From Oscillospiraceae bacterium (lineage in GTDB: Bacteria; Bacillota; Clostridia; Oscillospirales; Oscillospiraceae), in assembly GCA_029065305.1 (NCBI GenBank), contig JAIEIQ010000346.1, positions 1 to 6,006 on the forward strand: a stretch of DNA of 6,006 nt, given 5' to 3'. This document shows, in pieces, positions 5,430 to 6,006 of the stretch (positions are counted from its first letter, which is position 1; each line of letters begins with the position of its first letter). Made by a program: the position numbers and the translations under genes. The notes beneath the pieces were generated by a model. That model was not told the DNA's origin and did not search any database. It saw nothing but the letters and a program-made list of their open reading frames with translations.

Positions 5430-5885
5430 ATGAGTTTAGGAAACAGTTTGTTCAGCGCCAGAAAGAACCGGGGCCTGTCCCAGGAGGCGGTGGCCGAAAA
5501 GCTGGGGGTAAGCCGGCAGACCATCTCCAAGTGGGAGACGGACGAGACGCTGCCGGATATCCGGCAGTCCAAGCAGCTGGCGGTCCTGTATGGCCAGTCT
5601 CTGGACGCGCTCATTGACTTCGATCTGGAGGTGAAGGAGGTCCAGGAGGCCATTGAGCGGACCAGTGAAGCGGTGACGGAGAAAATCGACTGGACAAAGG
5701 CGTGGAGCAAGAAGTACCCAATCCTCGCCCAATACCAGAGCGAGGTGGAAATTCCCCGCTATGCGTCGGAGCTGGACCGCCTCATTGACGATCTGGAAAA
5801 GCAGTACGGCTATGACGATCTGAACGCCTTCCTTGTGCTGAAGGATATCCTGGCGGCTGTGTGGAAGGACCGGAAGAAAAAATAG
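5430..5885 (+). CDS. XRE-family helix-turn-helix transcriptional regulator
   Basis: DNA-binding regulator of 151 residues. The N-terminal HTH_3 domain (about 6-61) has the helix-turn-helix QEAVAEKLGVSRQTISKWE (18-36), followed by the family's typical LPDIRQSKQLAVLYGQSLDALI. A charged helical segment (66-90) and a C-terminal helical region (about 95-150, ending in KDRKKK) are not recognised and could serve dimerisation or ligand sensing. I place the start at ATG 5430, which has GGGAGG seven bases upstream; an in-frame ATG at 5400 would add ten residues (MGAILLGGNA) but overlaps the -10 box. The targets are unknown; autoregulation is common in the family. No toxin or prophage gene is visible beside it before the sequence degrades. 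Confidence 0.92.
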   Translation: MSLGNSLFSARKNRGLSQEAVAEKLGVSRQTISKWETDETLPDIRQSKQLAVLYGQSLDALIDFDLEVKEVQEAIERTSEAVTEKIDWTKAWSKKYPILAQYQSEVEIPRYASELDRLIDDLEKQYGYDDLNAFLVLKDILAAVWKDRKKK

Positions 5886-5922
5886 CGCCTGCTGCGGCCC
5901 TCGGCTTCGCTTGGAGGGAGCG

Positions 5923-6006
5923 CCCCGCCCGGGCGGGGGGGGGGGGGCGGCCGGGGGAAGGGGGGGCGCGGGGGGGGGGCCGCGCGGCCCACCGAGCCCC
6001 CCGCGG
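5923..6006. other. Low-complexity G/C tail at window end, likely sequence artefact
   Basis: A perfect 16-bp palindrome CCCCGCCC/GGGCGGGG (5923-5938) runs into a stretch with G-runs of 13 (5935-5947), 7 (5960-5966) and 10 (5970-5979) and almost no A or T. No coding region or ribosome site is visible. This looks like base-calling failure or misassembly at a contig end. A real G-quadruplex-forming segment is possible but less likely. Confidence 0.7.

Noticed and set aside
1..6006. CRISPR array, tRNA/rRNA genes, insertion sequence or prophage ends
   Set aside because: No spaced repeat series, cloverleaf sequence, transposase/integrase motif or terminal inverted repeats were seen on either strand.

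Overview
This GC-rich window (clearly above 60% G+C by eye) looks like chromosome from a high-GC Gram-positive anaerobe, most likely a Clostridia/Oscillospiraceae-type gut bacterium (Flavonifractor/Lawsonibacter/Oscillibacter-like). The basis is inference: strong AGGAGG-type ribosome sites, near-consensus sigma-A promoters, a rubrerythrin with its rubredoxin domain at the N-terminus, a PerR-type regulator, and a VanY-type peptidase next to an OmpR/HAMP-kinase two-component system. No taxonomic search was possible.

Left part (1-3545, + strand): an envelope-sensing module. The 3' part of an OmpR-family response regulator enters from the left edge. Its stop overlaps the start of a HAMP/HisKA sensor kinase (GTGA), whose stop overlaps the start of an unrecognised membrane-anchored or exported protein with four cysteines (ATGA). 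After a gap of about 100 bases holding a perfect 9-bp direct repeat with an 11-base period, an M15B (VanY-like) D,D/D,L-carboxypeptidase follows. A plausible reading is a kinase/regulator pair with an extracytoplasmic accessory protein that controls cell-wall functions including the peptidase. The peptidase link rests on position and on the repeat only.

Middle (3601-5048, - strand): a bidirectional terminator separates the peptidase from a three-gene oxidative-stress cluster read right to left: a PerR-like regulator, a reverse rubrerythrin, and a small protein ending in a desulforedoxin-like Cys4 knuckle. A consensus promoter (TTGACA, 17 bp, TATATT) drives the regulator. A perfect 17-bp palindrome lies where transcription should start, as expected for autorepression. 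A second TATAAT with a Fur-box-like sequence overlaps the regulator's stop codon and could give the two effector genes their own regulated transcript.

Right part (5099-5885, + strand): a 53-codon gene with its own promoter and ideal ribosome site (DUF3006-like), then an XRE-family regulator with a consensus -10. The last ~85 bases are runs of G and C that look like a contig-end artefact.

Most of the window is ordinary accessory/housekeeping content. The points most worth a second look are the non-canonical operator of the PerR-like protein, the internal promoter/operator before the rubrerythrin, the desulforedoxin-tailed protein, and the direct repeat before the peptidase.
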